From contig DASXZO010000017.1 in NCBI GenBank assembly GCA_036501845.1, positions 1 to 40,516 on the forward strand: a stretch of DNA of 40,516 nt, given 5' to 3'. Positions 8,249 to 16,888 of this stretch are shown piece after piece. Position numbers and translations under genes: made by a program. A model generated the notes under the pieces. It was not told the origin of the DNA. It did not search any database and saw only the letters and a list, made by a program, of their open reading frames with translations. This DNA is from JBBREP01 sp036501845 (GTDB lineage: Bacteria > Actinomycetota > Acidimicrobiia > IMCC26256 > PALSA-610). Position 1 is the stretch's first letter; each line of letters starts with the position of its first letter.

Positions 8249-9837
8249 GAGGTTGTGGGGAGCTCGCGCTTCACGACCTTGCCGGCCGCGTTGCGGGGGA
8301 GCGTGTCGAGGAACGTGACGTCGCGCGGCACCTTGAAACGGGCGAGGTGCGCGCGCACGTAGTCGCGCACCGCGTCGGCGTCGAGATGTTCACCGGTGGG
8401 CGTGCGGACGACGTAGGCGTGCAGGCGGGCACCGAAATCGGGATCGTCGACGCCGACCACCGCCACGTCGGCGACATCAGGATGGGATTCGAGAAGATGC
8501 TCGATCTCGCTCGGGTACACGTTCTCGCCGCCGCTCACGATCATGTCGTCGTCGCGGCCGTCCACGAACAGCCGGTCTGCGGCGTCGAGATGCCCGGTGT
8601 CTCCGGTGAGCATGTAGCCGTCGACGGCGCGCCGGCTCGTGCCGTCGGTGTACTGCTCGAAGGTCAGCGGGCTGTGCACGGCGATGTGGCCGCGCTCACC
8701 CGCCGCGAGTGGGCGGCCCTCGTCGTCGACGATCCGCAGCTCGATGCCCGGCACGGCCCGTCCGGCGGTACCGGGCGCATCGCGAAGATCGGCGGGCGTG
8801 GCGATCGTGACCGAGCCGACCTCGGTGGAGCCGTAGAGGTTGTAGAGCACGTCGCCGAACGCGTCCATGAACGCGGCGGCAAGCCCATTGGGCAGGGCCG
8901 ACCCTGAGAGCGGCACAAGCCGCAGCGAACTCGTGTCGAGCTCGGCGCGCACCGACTCCGGCAATGCGAGCAGCCGCGTCAACATCACCGGTACCGCCAC
9001 CAACACGTGCACCCGCCGCTCGGCGATCGTGGCCACAGTCGCCTCGGCGTCGAAACGCGGGCGCAACACCGTGGTGCATCCGAGTGTGAGCCCGATCGTC
9101 GCGTGCGCGTAGCCCCACGCATGGAAGAGCGGTGCGGCCACGAGCATGGTGTCGCCGCCGCGGTAGGGGATTGTGTCGAACAACCCGAGCGCGGCCACGG
9201 CCGTGGCGAGTTGGCGGGGCGCCACGTCGCGCTCGGCACCTTTCGGTGTGCCGGTGGTGCCCGACGTGAGGATGATGGTGCGGCCGGGCGGCACCGACGG
9301 CAGCGCCGCCGTCGTATGGGTGGAGGCGAGGTCGGCGACGCGGCTCATCGGCATGACGCGCACGCCCCCGGCTTCCTCGAAGCGATCGGCCAGGTCGTCG
9401 TCGTGGATCACGAGGCCGGCGTGCTCACGCGCGCACACGTCGCGCAACTGCGGCGCGGCCATCTCGGTGTTGAGCAGGAGCAGGTCGGCTCCCGTTTTCG
9501 CCACGCCGGCCGCGGCCTCGAGGAAGCCGGCATGGTTGCGGGCGAGCATGCCCACCACGGAGCCGCGACCGATGCCGTGGTTCACGAGCGCGTGGGCCAG
9601 CGCGTTCGAATGCCCTTCGAGTTCGCTGAACGTGAGCGTGCGCTCCGGGTCGACCACCGCGGTGTCGCGGCCGTAGAGCGACGCCGCGCTCGACACCGCG
9701 CCGGCCAAGCCGTTCCCGAAACGGCGCAGCGCGAGTGCGGCGCCCACCCACCGGTCGGGGCGGCGCGGCTGCCAGAGGCGAGAACGTGCCGCGACGCGGG
9801 CGACGCGCAGCGCGTCGCTGGCCGTTCTGGTGGTCAC
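8245..9837 (-). CDS. AMP-dependent acyl-CoA ligase (fatty acyl-CoA synthetase)
   Basis: 530 aa from the GTG at 9837, the only suitable start before the divergent ligase gene at 9877. ANL-superfamily motifs are complete: P-loop LTSGTTGTPKG, YGSTEVGS (adenine), MLTGDTGHLD (ribose), and the C-terminal domain with VSGGENVYPSEIEHLLE and catalytic Lys in PRNAAGKVVKRE. The N-terminal 45 residues (ARSRLWQPRRPD and after) resemble the long leader of actinobacterial FadD12/FadD2-type ligases. It activates a carboxylic acid to the acyl-CoA via an acyl-AMP. It is the first gene of a two-gene unit with the ROK kinase. The acid used cannot be named. Confidence 0.9.
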   Translation of the reverse strand: MTTRTASDALRVARVAARSRLWQPRRPDRWVGAALALRRFGNGLAGAVSSAASLYGRDTAVVDPERTLTFSELEGHSNALAHALVNHGIGRGSVVGMLARNHAGFLEAAAGVAKTGADLLLLNTEMAAPQLRDVCAREHAGLVIHDDDLADRFEEAGGVRVMPMSRVADLASTHTTAALPSVPPGRTIILTSGTTGTPKGAERDVAPRQLATAVAALGLFDTIPYRGGDTMLVAAPLFHAWGYAHATIGLTLGCTTVLRPRFDAEATVATIAERRVHVLVAVPVMLTRLLALPESVRAELDTSSLRLVPLSGSALPNGLAAAFMDAFGDVLYNLYGSTEVGSVTIATPADLRDAPGTAGRAVPGIELRIVDDEGRPLAAGERGHIAVHSPLTFEQYTDGTSRRAVDGYMLTGDTGHLDAADRLFVDGRDDDMIVSGGENVYPSEIEHLLESHPDVADVAVVGVDDPDFGARLHAYVVRTPTGEHLDADAVRDYVRAHLARFKVPRDVTFLDTLPRNAAGKVVKRELPTTS

Positions 9838-9876
9838 AGGCGCCGAGGTTACGAGCCCCTCTACGATCGGCGGTCC

Positions 9877-11316
9877 ATGCCTCTCGTGTCGTACGCACAA
9901 CGACTGCTCGACCACGCGCACGCCGCGCCGGATCGAATCGCGGTCACCGATCCGTACCGCAGCGTCACCCGTGGCGAGCTGGACGCGCTCGCGACACGCA
10001 CGGCGCATGCGTTCGCCGATCTCGGCGTGGTGGAGGGCGACCTGGTCACGATCGCGCTCCCGAACTGCATCGAGTTCGTCGCCGCGATGATCGCGTGCTG
10101 GAAGCTCGGCGCGGTGCCGCAGCCGGTGAGCTTCATGGCGCCCGCGATCGAAGTGCAGGCGATCGTGAAGCTCGCCGACTCGAAGGTGATCGTGGGAGCC
10201 GAGCCCGGCAGCCACGGCGCGCGTGTGTGCCTCGGCCAAGGTTGGGTGCCGCCTACCGACGACGTCACTCCGCTGCCCGACGCGGTGTCGAAGCCGTTCA
10301 AGGCCATGACATCCGGCGGATCCACAGGGCGCCCGAAGCTCATCCTGGCGGGTGGCGGCGGACTCATCGACCCCGACCTGCCGCCACTGCTGATGATCGA
10401 TCCGAACGGCTGCATGATGGTGCCCGGCCCGATGTACCACAACGGTCCGTTCATGTGGACGATGACCGCGCTGCTCGCAGGGGCGTCGGTGGTGCTCGGT
10501 GGTCGCTTCGACGCGGAGACGACGCTCGCGTTGATCGACGAGCACCACGCCGACGTGCTCTATGTGGTGCCCACGATGATGCAACGCATCTGGCGCCTTC
10601 CCGAAGCCGTCCGCAATCGCTACGACGTGTCGTCGCTGCGCGTGGTGTGGCACCTCGCCGCGCCGTGTCCGGCGTGGCTCAAGGAAGCGTGGATCGACTG
10701 GCTCGGGCCGGAGAAGATCGTCGAGCTCTACGCGGGCACCGAAGCGCAGGCGTCGACCGTGATCATCGGCACGCAGTGGCTCGAACACCGTGGGTCGGTG
10801 GGCCGGCCGCTGTCGGGTCAGATGAAGATCGTCGGACCCGACGGCGAGAAGCTTCCGGCCGGTGAAGTGGGCGAGATTTTCATGCGTCCAGCCGACCCGA
10901 AGACCAAGACGTATGAGTACGTCGGCGCCGAGGCGCGCACGATCGGCGACGGCTGGGAGTCGCTCGGCGACATGGGCTGGTTCGACGCCGACGGTTACCT
11001 GTATCTCGCCGACCGGAAGGCCGACATGATCCTCGTCGGCGGCGCCAACGTGTACCCGGCCGAGGTGGAGGCCGCGCTCGAGGAGCATCCTGCGGTGCAG
11101 TCGGCCGTGGTGATCGGGTTGCCCGACGAAGACCTCGGCCACACGCCGCACGCGCTGGTGTACGCCAACGGCGACATCAGCGACGACGACCTGCGCGCCT
11201 TTCTCGGCGAACGGCTCGTGCGCTACAAGATCCCGCGCAGCTTCGAGTTCGTCGACGAGCCGTTGCGCGACGACGCCGGCAAAGTCCGCCGCAGCGCCTT
11301 GAGAGAAGCCCGCTAG
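9877..11316 (+). CDS. AMP-dependent acyl-CoA ligase (CaiC/bile-acid ligase-like)
   Basis: 479 aa from the ATG at 9877; the frame is open further upstream but that would run antisense through the neighbouring ligase. P-loop reads MTSGGSTGRPKLI, as in the BaiB/CaiC-like subgroup. Further motifs are YAGTEAQAS, LGDMGWFDADGYLYLADRK, GGANVYPAEVEAALEEHP and the catalytic Lys near the end in RDDAGKVRRSAL. The gene is shorter at its N-terminus than the ligase at 8245-9837, and the two are only distantly alike, so this is not a recent duplication. Start codons of the two divergent ligases are 39 bp apart. The 3' end shares the bases CTAG with the convergent amidohydrolase gene. Confidence 0.9.
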   Translation: MPLVSYAQRLLDHAHAAPDRIAVTDPYRSVTRGELDALATRTAHAFADLGVVEGDLVTIALPNCIEFVAAMIACWKLGAVPQPVSFMAPAIEVQAIVKLADSKVIVGAEPGSHGARVCLGQGWVPPTDDVTPLPDAVSKPFKAMTSGGSTGRPKLILAGGGGLIDPDLPPLLMIDPNGCMMVPGPMYHNGPFMWTMTALLAGASVVLGGRFDAETTLALIDEHHADVLYVVPTMMQRIWRLPEAVRNRYDVSSLRVVWHLAAPCPAWLKEAWIDWLGPEKIVELYAGTEAQASTVIIGTQWLEHRGSVGRPLSGQMKIVGPDGEKLPAGEVGEIFMRPADPKTKTYEYVGAEARTIGDGWESLGDMGWFDADGYLYLADRKADMILVGGANVYPAEVEAALEEHPAVQSAVVIGLPDEDLGHTPHALVYANGDISDDDLRAFLGERLVRYKIPRSFEFVDEPLRDDAGKVRRSALREAR

Positions 11317-13037
11317 ACGGTCTTGGTGTCGCGGCCGGAGCGGAGGACGGTGCCGGGCACTGTGCCGGTAGCCGCGCCGGAACGGACCGTCTCCACGCCG
11401 TTCACGAACACGTGCTCCACGCCGATCGAGCCTGCGGTGAGGCGCACCGAATCGCCGGGCAGGTCGGCCACGAGGTGCGCGTTCTCGCTGGCGATCGTGT
11501 CGGGGTCGAACAGCACGAGGTCGGCATACAGGCCTTCGGCCACGCGACCGCGGTCGACGAGGCCGAACAGTCGCGCCGGGTCGTCGGTAATCAGCTGCAC
11601 GGCACGCTCGAGCGACACCAGCTTGCGCCCGCGCAGCATGTCGCCGAGGAAACGCGTGGTGTAGGGCGCACCGCACATGCGGTCGAGGTGCGCGCCGGCG
11701 TCGGATCCGCCGAGCATCACGCGCGGGTCGGCCCACGCGTCGGCGCGCAGAGTCCACGACGCGTCGTCGCCGTCGCTCGCGATCGGCCACAAGATCGTCT
11801 GCAGGTCGTCGTTGATCACGATGTCGAGCAGGCAATCGAAGTTGTTCTGGCCGCGCTCGGCCGCGATCTCGCTGACGCGGCGCATGCTCAAGCCCGCGTT
11901 CGCCGGCGCGTAGGTGTCGCCGATGATGTAGGCGCCCCACGCCGCGAGCCGGCGGAACACACCGGCATCTGGGCTGTTCGCCTTGCTATCCAGCTCGGCG
12001 CGCACCGCGGGGTCGCGCAGCTTCTCGATCCGCTGCTGCGTGGGCAGGCCCATCACGTCGCCCCAACCGGGGATCATGAACAGCGCGCAGTAGTTCCCGA
12101 AGCTCATGTTCATGGGCACGATCGTGGGCATGGTGAGCGCGACCACTCGCCCGCCGAGCTCGGCCGAGCGGGTGCCGGCTTCGAGCTGGCGGGGCACGCG
12201 CTCGGGCACTCTCGAGTCGACCGTGAGCACGTTCCAGTTCAGTGGACGATTCCCGGCCGCACTCATCTTCGACAGCAGTTCGATCTCGTCGTCGCTGAAC
12301 ATGTCGAGGCATCCGCTCACGATCGCCTCGATCGATGTGCCGTCGTGATCGCGCACCGCGCCCGACAGCGCGAGCACCTCTTCGTTGCTCGCCCAGCGCG
12401 ACGGCACCGGCTGGCCGTCGCCGTCGGAGTGCGTGTGCGAGAGGGTGGTGGAAAAGCCCAACCCGCCGGCTTCGATCGACTCGTGGAGCAGCGCGACCAT
12501 CTCGTCGATCTGTGCGTCGGTGGCCTTCTCGCCCACGGAAGCTTCACGCATCACGTAGCGGCGGATCGCGCAGTGGCCCACGAGGAAGCCCGCGTTCACG
12601 GCGATGCCGCCTTCGAGACGGTCGAGGAACTCGCCGAACGTGTGCCAGTTCCACTCGACACCCTGCTCGAGCGCGGCGAGTGGCATGCCCTCCACCTTCG
12701 CCATCATGCGGCGTGTGTAGTCGGCGGCGTCGGGTCGCAGCGGCGCGAGCGTGAAGCCGCAGTTACCGCCGATCACGCTGGTCACGCCGTGCACGTTCGA
12801 CGGCGTGGCGTACGGGTCCCAGTGCAGCTGCGCGTCGTAGTGCGTGTGCGGATCGACGAAGCCCGGCGCGAGCACGAGGCCGTCGCCGTCGACAGTGGTT
12901 GCCGCGGCGTCGCCTTCGAGCGCGCCCGCGTCGGCGATCGTGGTGATGCGGTTGCCGGTGACACCTACGTCGGCGGCGCGGGCTGGCGCGCCCGTCCCGT
13001 CGACGAGGGTCGCTCCGATGATCTTGACGTCGAGCAT
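11313..13037 (-). CDS. D-aminoacylase-type amidohydrolase
   Basis: 574 aa. Amidohydrolase superfamily, N-acyl-D-amino-acid deacylase-like branch: small beta-sandwich at both ends and a TIM barrel between. Metal ligands begin with PGFVDPHTHYDAQLHWDP (His64, His66), GNCGFTLAP follows, and the C-terminal part has LGGSDAGAHLDRMCG with the catalytic Asp, then DPARLFGL and GRVAEGLYADLVLFDP. It would hydrolyse an N-acyl bond, but this branch (with hydantoinase-like relatives common in lipid-degrading actinobacteria) is poorly characterised, so the substrate is open. A perfect dyad 28 bp upstream of the ATG is a candidate operator. It shares its stop-codon bases with the convergent ligase. Confidence 0.85.
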   Translation of the reverse strand: MLDVKIIGATLVDGTGAPARAADVGVTGNRITTIADAGALEGDAAATTVDGDGLVLAPGFVDPHTHYDAQLHWDPYATPSNVHGVTSVIGGNCGFTLAPLRPDAADYTRRMMAKVEGMPLAALEQGVEWNWHTFGEFLDRLEGGIAVNAGFLVGHCAIRRYVMREASVGEKATDAQIDEMVALLHESIEAGGLGFSTTLSHTHSDGDGQPVPSRWASNEEVLALSGAVRDHDGTSIEAIVSGCLDMFSDDEIELLSKMSAAGNRPLNWNVLTVDSRVPERVPRQLEAGTRSAELGGRVVALTMPTIVPMNMSFGNYCALFMIPGWGDVMGLPTQQRIEKLRDPAVRAELDSKANSPDAGVFRRLAAWGAYIIGDTYAPANAGLSMRRVSEIAAERGQNNFDCLLDIVINDDLQTILWPIASDGDDASWTLRADAWADPRVMLGGSDAGAHLDRMCGAPYTTRFLGDMLRGRKLVSLERAVQLITDDPARLFGLVDRGRVAEGLYADLVLFDPDTIASENAHLVADLPGDSVRLTAGSIGVEHVFVNGVETVRSGAATGTVPGTVLRSGRDTKTV

Positions 13038-13064
13038 GGGAGTACGCGGCCTCCTGCGAAGCGG

Positions 13065-13085
13065 AATCTGACGGCTCGTCAGATT
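13065..13085. promoter_or_regulatory. Perfect 9+3+9 dyad between two minus-strand genes
   Basis: Arms AATCTGACG and CGTCAGATT are exact reverse complements around GCT. The site lies 27 bp upstream of the amidohydrolase start and 7 bp downstream of the stop of the 13093-14247 gene. Size and symmetry suit a TetR-type operator; it could also be a short hairpin terminator of the upstream gene, although no T-run follows. Confidence 0.55.
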
Positions 13086-13092
13086 GTACGGA

Positions 13093-14247
13093 TCACGCCG
13101 CTGCGCCGTCGTGGGGGCCGTTCATGCCGTACTTCGGGAACACGCCGAAGAAGCCGTGCTCGTGCAGGCCGTAGCCCACCGTGCCCGTGCTCTGGGTGAA
13201 GCGAGCCACCTGGTCGACGATCGTGAAGTGCGCCCACGGCTCGATCTCGGCGATCTTGTACTCACGCGCCTGCACCGCGAGCGGACCCTGGTACATGCCG
13301 TGGCGCCAGTCGTCCTCGACTCCGTAGCCGGTGCCGATCGCGATGTAGCTCGGGAGCAACGGCTCCACATCGATCGTGAGCGGACCCTCGGGCGCCTCCG
13401 GGAACGCGATCGTCGAGTGGGTCACGAAGCGAGTGCCCGGCTTCAACGTGTGCTCGTACTCGGGCCGGCCGAGCCATTCGGGCTCGCGCTCGCCGTCGTG
13501 CCAGATGCGCATCGCCTCTTCGAGCACGCGCGTGCCGTCGCCCTCTTCGTTCAGCATGTAGAGGATCGAATGATCCGAGAATTGCATCGGGTCGTAGTTC
13601 CACATGCCCTGCATCGACCCGACGCCCGCGTGGATGCCTTCCGGCTCCTTCTCGCCGTGCGGGCGCACACCCCACGATCGGTCGCGCGTGCCCCACCAAC
13701 GATCGGGTGTCACGTCGAAGTGCTCGCCGGCAACCTCGAGCGTGCCACTCCAGCAACCGGTCTGTGCGAAACGCATCGTGTCGAAGAACACCCGGCCCTT
13801 GCGGCGCACGTATTGGCGCGGCTCTTCGAACGGTTCCATCGCGCCGTCCCACACGAGGTCGCACGCGATCGTGAGCGGGCTGCCGCCGTCTTCGGTGCTG
13901 CCCTGCACGCTGGGGTCGCACACGAAGCGCACCTTGCGCAGCGGTTCGATCACCTCGACGCGGAACGGCCCCACACTGGTGTCCATGCGGTCGCCGAGTT
14001 CGCGCGACGCCCGCACCACATGCTGCACGTCGCCGCGTCGCACCGACGCGAAGCAGTCCTGGGTGGCAAGGTTCGGGTACTGACCCATGCCCATCACCAT
14101 GAACAGCTCGTCGCTGCTGCCGTGCAGGTTGAAGTAGTAGCGGTCGTAGAAGTTGCGATCGCTCGACGCCACGTGCCGGACCGTCTCGGCGGTCTGGTGC
14201 ACGGGGAAGTCGTCCCACGACGACAATGAGGACTGGTATTCGCGCAT
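13093..14247 (-). CDS. Uncharacterised protein with RDxSWGVR motif (paralogue of 16889-18058)
   Basis: 384 aa from the ATG at 14247, supported by the TACGGT hexamer exactly 6 nt upstream. No signal peptide or membrane segment is visible, so it is probably cytoplasmic. The centre carries TPDRWWGTRDRSWGVR, matched in the gene at 16889 by TSDEWVSTRDHSWGVR, and both have a GPL-containing segment near the C-terminus (MYQGPLAVQ / DWRGPLNV). The repeated beta-rich pattern and the WGxRDxSWG motif are reminiscent of lipocalin/CrtC-type beta-barrel proteins (DUF7064/7065-like), but I cannot confirm the family or a function. Its divergent neighbour is the first FG-GAP gene. Confidence 0.75.
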   Translation of the reverse strand: MREYQSSLSSWDDFPVHQTAETVRHVASSDRNFYDRYYFNLHGSSDELFMVMGMGQYPNLATQDCFASVRRGDVQHVVRASRELGDRMDTSVGPFRVEVIEPLRKVRFVCDPSVQGSTEDGGSPLTIACDLVWDGAMEPFEEPRQYVRRKGRVFFDTMRFAQTGCWSGTLEVAGEHFDVTPDRWWGTRDRSWGVRPHGEKEPEGIHAGVGSMQGMWNYDPMQFSDHSILYMLNEEGDGTRVLEEAMRIWHDGEREPEWLGRPEYEHTLKPGTRFVTHSTIAFPEAPEGPLTIDVEPLLPSYIAIGTGYGVEDDWRHGMYQGPLAVQAREYKIAEIEPWAHFTIVDQVARFTQSTGTVGYGLHEHGFFGVFPKYGMNGPHDGAAA

Positions 14248-14253
14248 GGTCCG

Positions 14254-14284
14254 ACCGTAGTGTCGCGAGGCGAGGGCGTGGCAA
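14254..14284 (-). promoter_or_regulatory. Leaderless promoter of the 13093-14247 gene
   Basis: On the minus strand TTGCCA (14284-14279) and TACGGT (14259-14254) are separated by 19 bp, and the ATG at 14247 follows after exactly 6 nt. The same 6-nt spacing occurs at four other starts in this window. Confidence 0.45.
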
Positions 14285-14315
14285 GGTGGGCCATCGGTCG
14301 CACAGGAGCGGAGCT

Positions 14316-15683
14316 GTGATCGGGGCGAGGGCAAAACTGGTGGCGGCGGCGGGCGCGACGCTCCTCTTTGCATGCGCGGGCGTGCCCGGAGCCGGCGCGA
14401 CCCACGCCCGTGAGCGTGCCTCTTCGGGTTCGATCGCGGCAGCGACGTGTCGCGATCAGCGCGCGTTCACAGGTGAATCACCGACGATGCAGGCGGCGAG
14501 GATGTTCTTGCGTGCGCGCTGCGCTTCGCCGGGCGCGCATCCGTACGACGAGTTCTCCGACTCGTTCCCGCCGTTCCCGGTGACCGGTGACTTCAACGGT
14601 GACGGCAAGACCGACGTGCTGGTGTACGCCGCCGGCAAGCGCGCCGACACACTCTGGTACGGCACTTCGACTGGCTTCCGCGCCGGCGCTCCGGTGTCGA
14701 TCAACGGTCTCTATTTCCCCTTCGCTGGTGATTTCAATGGCGACGGGCACGACGACATTCTGTGGTTCCCGCTGCTGCAAGGTGGCGAGACGAGCGTGTG
14801 GTACGGGTCGGGCGGGTCGAAGCCGTTCATTGCCGGCCCAGCGCTCGACGCGCCGCAGTTCATCCCGCAGTCGGGCGGCGGCGACATGTATCTCCCCGGC
14901 ATTGGCGATTTTGACGGTGACGGCAAATCCGACATCGCCTGGCTCGACGACGCATTCAACGATCCGCAGAACCCGTCCAAGGACGCCAGCATCATCTGGT
15001 ATGGCCGCAGCAACGGCTTCCATGTCGCGTCGGCGACGGTGCCGACACCGCCGTGCGCGACCATCGATGGCCAGGCTGCGCGTCCCGACGACGTCATCCG
15101 GGTCACGATCAGTATCTCGGTCTGCGCGCAGATGATCGCCGACTTCAACGGTGACGGCCGGCCCGATCTGCTGTTCTACCGCTCGGGCTCCGAACCGGAC
15201 GCGCTCGAGTACTCCACTGGGAGCGGGTTCCATGCCGGTCCTGCGATCTCGGTGTCGGGCCTCTATGAGTTTCCGTTCGCCGGCGACTTCAATGGCGACG
15301 GCAAGTACGACGTGTTCTGGTACGCACCCGGGCCCGCGCATGACTACCTCTGGTACGGCAAAGCGAGCGGGTTCCGTGCGAGCCTGAACATCGAAGTGAA
15401 CGGCACCTACGAGTCGATCACGGGCGACTTCAACGGCGACGGCACGGACGACATCGTCTGGTATGCGCCCGGCGCGGCGCACGATTACTTGCGGTACGGC
15501 AGCGCCCAGGGCTTCCGCGACGGCCCGAAAATCGGCGTGAACGGCAACTACGAGCCGATGACCGGAGACTTCAACGGCGACGGCAAGACGGACATCCTCT
15601 GGTTGTCGCCGATCGGCAATCCGTCACACATCTGGTACGGCGCGGCGTCGGGGTTCGTCCTCGGCAACCCCGTCAAGCTCTGA
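14316..15683 (+). CDS. Secreted seven-repeat FG-GAP/VCBS protein
   Basis: 455 aa from the GTG at 14316, which has AGGAG about 8 nt upstream and puts a signal peptide (IGARAKLVAAAGATLLFACAG, cleaved after GAGA or nearby) at the N-terminus. The mature protein contains seven FG-GAP-type units, each with a calcium-loop core such as DFNGDGKTDVLVY, DFNGDGHDDILWF, DFDGDGKSDIAWL, DFNGDGRPDLLFY, DFNGDGKYDVFWY, DFNGDGTDDIVWY and DFNGDGKTDILWL. Seven units fit a single integrin-like seven-bladed beta-propeller with bound Ca2+, exported to the cell surface or medium. No catalytic domain or cell-wall anchor is visible. It begins a three-gene unit; the next gene starts 2 bp after its stop. Confidence 0.85.
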   Translation: MIGARAKLVAAAGATLLFACAGVPGAGATHARERASSGSIAAATCRDQRAFTGESPTMQAARMFLRARCASPGAHPYDEFSDSFPPFPVTGDFNGDGKTDVLVYAAGKRADTLWYGTSTGFRAGAPVSINGLYFPFAGDFNGDGHDDILWFPLLQGGETSVWYGSGGSKPFIAGPALDAPQFIPQSGGGDMYLPGIGDFDGDGKSDIAWLDDAFNDPQNPSKDASIIWYGRSNGFHVASATVPTPPCATIDGQAARPDDVIRVTISISVCAQMIADFNGDGRPDLLFYRSGSEPDALEYSTGSGFHAGPAISVSGLYEFPFAGDFNGDGKYDVFWYAPGPAHDYLWYGKASGFRASLNIEVNGTYESITGDFNGDGTDDIVWYAPGAAHDYLRYGSAQGFRDGPKIGVNGNYEPMTGDFNGDGKTDILWLSPIGNPSHIWYGAASGFVLGNPVKL

Positions 15684-15685
15684 CC

Positions 15686-16879
15686 ATGCGGACGCGAGCA
15701 GTCGTCGGCGCGATGGTGATTGCGGCGAGTGCAGTGTTGGTCGCGCCGTCGGCCCACGCAGGCCAGCTGGCGCGCACACCGCAGCCGTTTGCCGCGCGCA
15801 CACTCGCGCCGCCGGTCGCGGTGCCCACGAGCGGTGGCGGGCGAGTGATCGTGGGCGATTTCAACGGCGATGGCGCGAGCGACGTGCTCGTCTACAAGCC
15901 TGGTGCCGGTGGCGATCTCCTCGAGTACGGCACTGGGTTCGGTGTTGTTCGCGGGCCGTCGGTGAGCATCGCGGGCACGTACACGCCGGCGGTCGGCGAC
16001 TTCAACGGCGATGGCAAGACCGATGTGCTGTGGTACGACCCCGCGCATCCCGGTTGGCATTCACCCATGTGGCTCGGCGCGACCAACGGCTTCACGAACA
16101 CGCAGCTGTTCAACCCGCCATCGCCGAACGCAATCGACGTGTACACGCCGGTGGTCGGCGACTTCAACGCTGACGGGCGCGACGACATCGTGTGGGCCAA
16201 CATCGGTCCCGGCCACAACGGCGCCACACACGGAAGTCGTGCGTGGTACGGGAACGCGAGCGGGAACTTCACCGCCGGCACGTCGCCCATCCCCACCGTG
16301 CCGTGCCGCACACCTGTCGCGTGCACGGTGCTCGCGAACGACTTCAACGACGACGGTCTGGACAATTTGCTCTTCTACCGGTCGGGCGGCGCGGCCGACA
16401 AGCTCGTCCTGTCGACCGGTTCGGGCTTCACGAACGGCATGCATATCTCGGTAAGCGGTCTCTACGAGCCGTTCAGCGGTGACTTCGACGGCGACGGTCA
16501 CGGCGACGTGTTCTGGTATGCGCCCGGCAAGCCGGCCGATCATCTCTGGCTCGGCAAGGTGCACGGTTTCTATGAGCCCGCGCCGATCTCGATCGCCAGC
16601 TCGTACATTCCCGTGGTCGGCGACTTCGACGGCGACGCGCATTCCGACATCGTGTGGTACTCGCCGGGCAAGGGGGCCGACTACTTGCGATACGGCAAGG
16701 CGACGTTGTTCCGCGACGGGCCGGCGATCAACGTGAGTGGCAACTACGTGCCGGTGGTCGGCGACTTCAACGGTGACGGTAAGGACGACATCGTGTGGGT
16801 CGCCGCGACGGGGCACGACTCGCCGGTGTGGTACGGCGCGGCGTCGGGTTTCCAGAACGGGCCGCCCGTGGCGTTGTAG
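15686..16879 (+). CDS. Second secreted seven-repeat FG-GAP/VCBS protein
   Basis: 397 aa. Signal peptide MRTRAVVGAMVIAASAVLVA ending at PSAHA. It has seven calcium-loop units like its upstream neighbour (DFNGDGASDVLVY, DFNGDGKTDVLWY, DFNADGRDDIVWA, DFNDDGLDNLLFY, DFDGDGHGDVFWY, DFDGDAHSDIVWY, DFNGDGKDDIVWV). Blade order and spacing match the gene at 14316 closely, including the extended blade 3 to 4 connection with a conserved Cys pair (PCATI / PCRTPVACT). The two arose by tandem duplication and have since diverged; several loops here have lost an acidic residue. The start lies 2 bp after the preceding stop. A role in adhesion or sugar binding is plausible but not shown. Confidence 0.85.
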   Translation: MRTRAVVGAMVIAASAVLVAPSAHAGQLARTPQPFAARTLAPPVAVPTSGGGRVIVGDFNGDGASDVLVYKPGAGGDLLEYGTGFGVVRGPSVSIAGTYTPAVGDFNGDGKTDVLWYDPAHPGWHSPMWLGATNGFTNTQLFNPPSPNAIDVYTPVVGDFNADGRDDIVWANIGPGHNGATHGSRAWYGNASGNFTAGTSPIPTVPCRTPVACTVLANDFNDDGLDNLLFYRSGGAADKLVLSTGSGFTNGMHISVSGLYEPFSGDFDGDGHGDVFWYAPGKPADHLWLGKVHGFYEPAPISIASSYIPVVGDFDGDAHSDIVWYSPGKGADYLRYGKATLFRDGPAINVSGNYVPVVGDFNGDGKDDIVWVAATGHDSPVWYGAASGFQNGPPVAL

Positions 16880-16888
16880 AAAGTCCGT

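Noticed and set aside
8245..11940. Upstream extension of the minus-strand acyl-CoA ligase to more than 1,200 codons
   Set aside because: The extension runs antisense through the second ligase and into the amidohydrolase and has no homologous content; the GTG at 9837 gives a full-length ligase.
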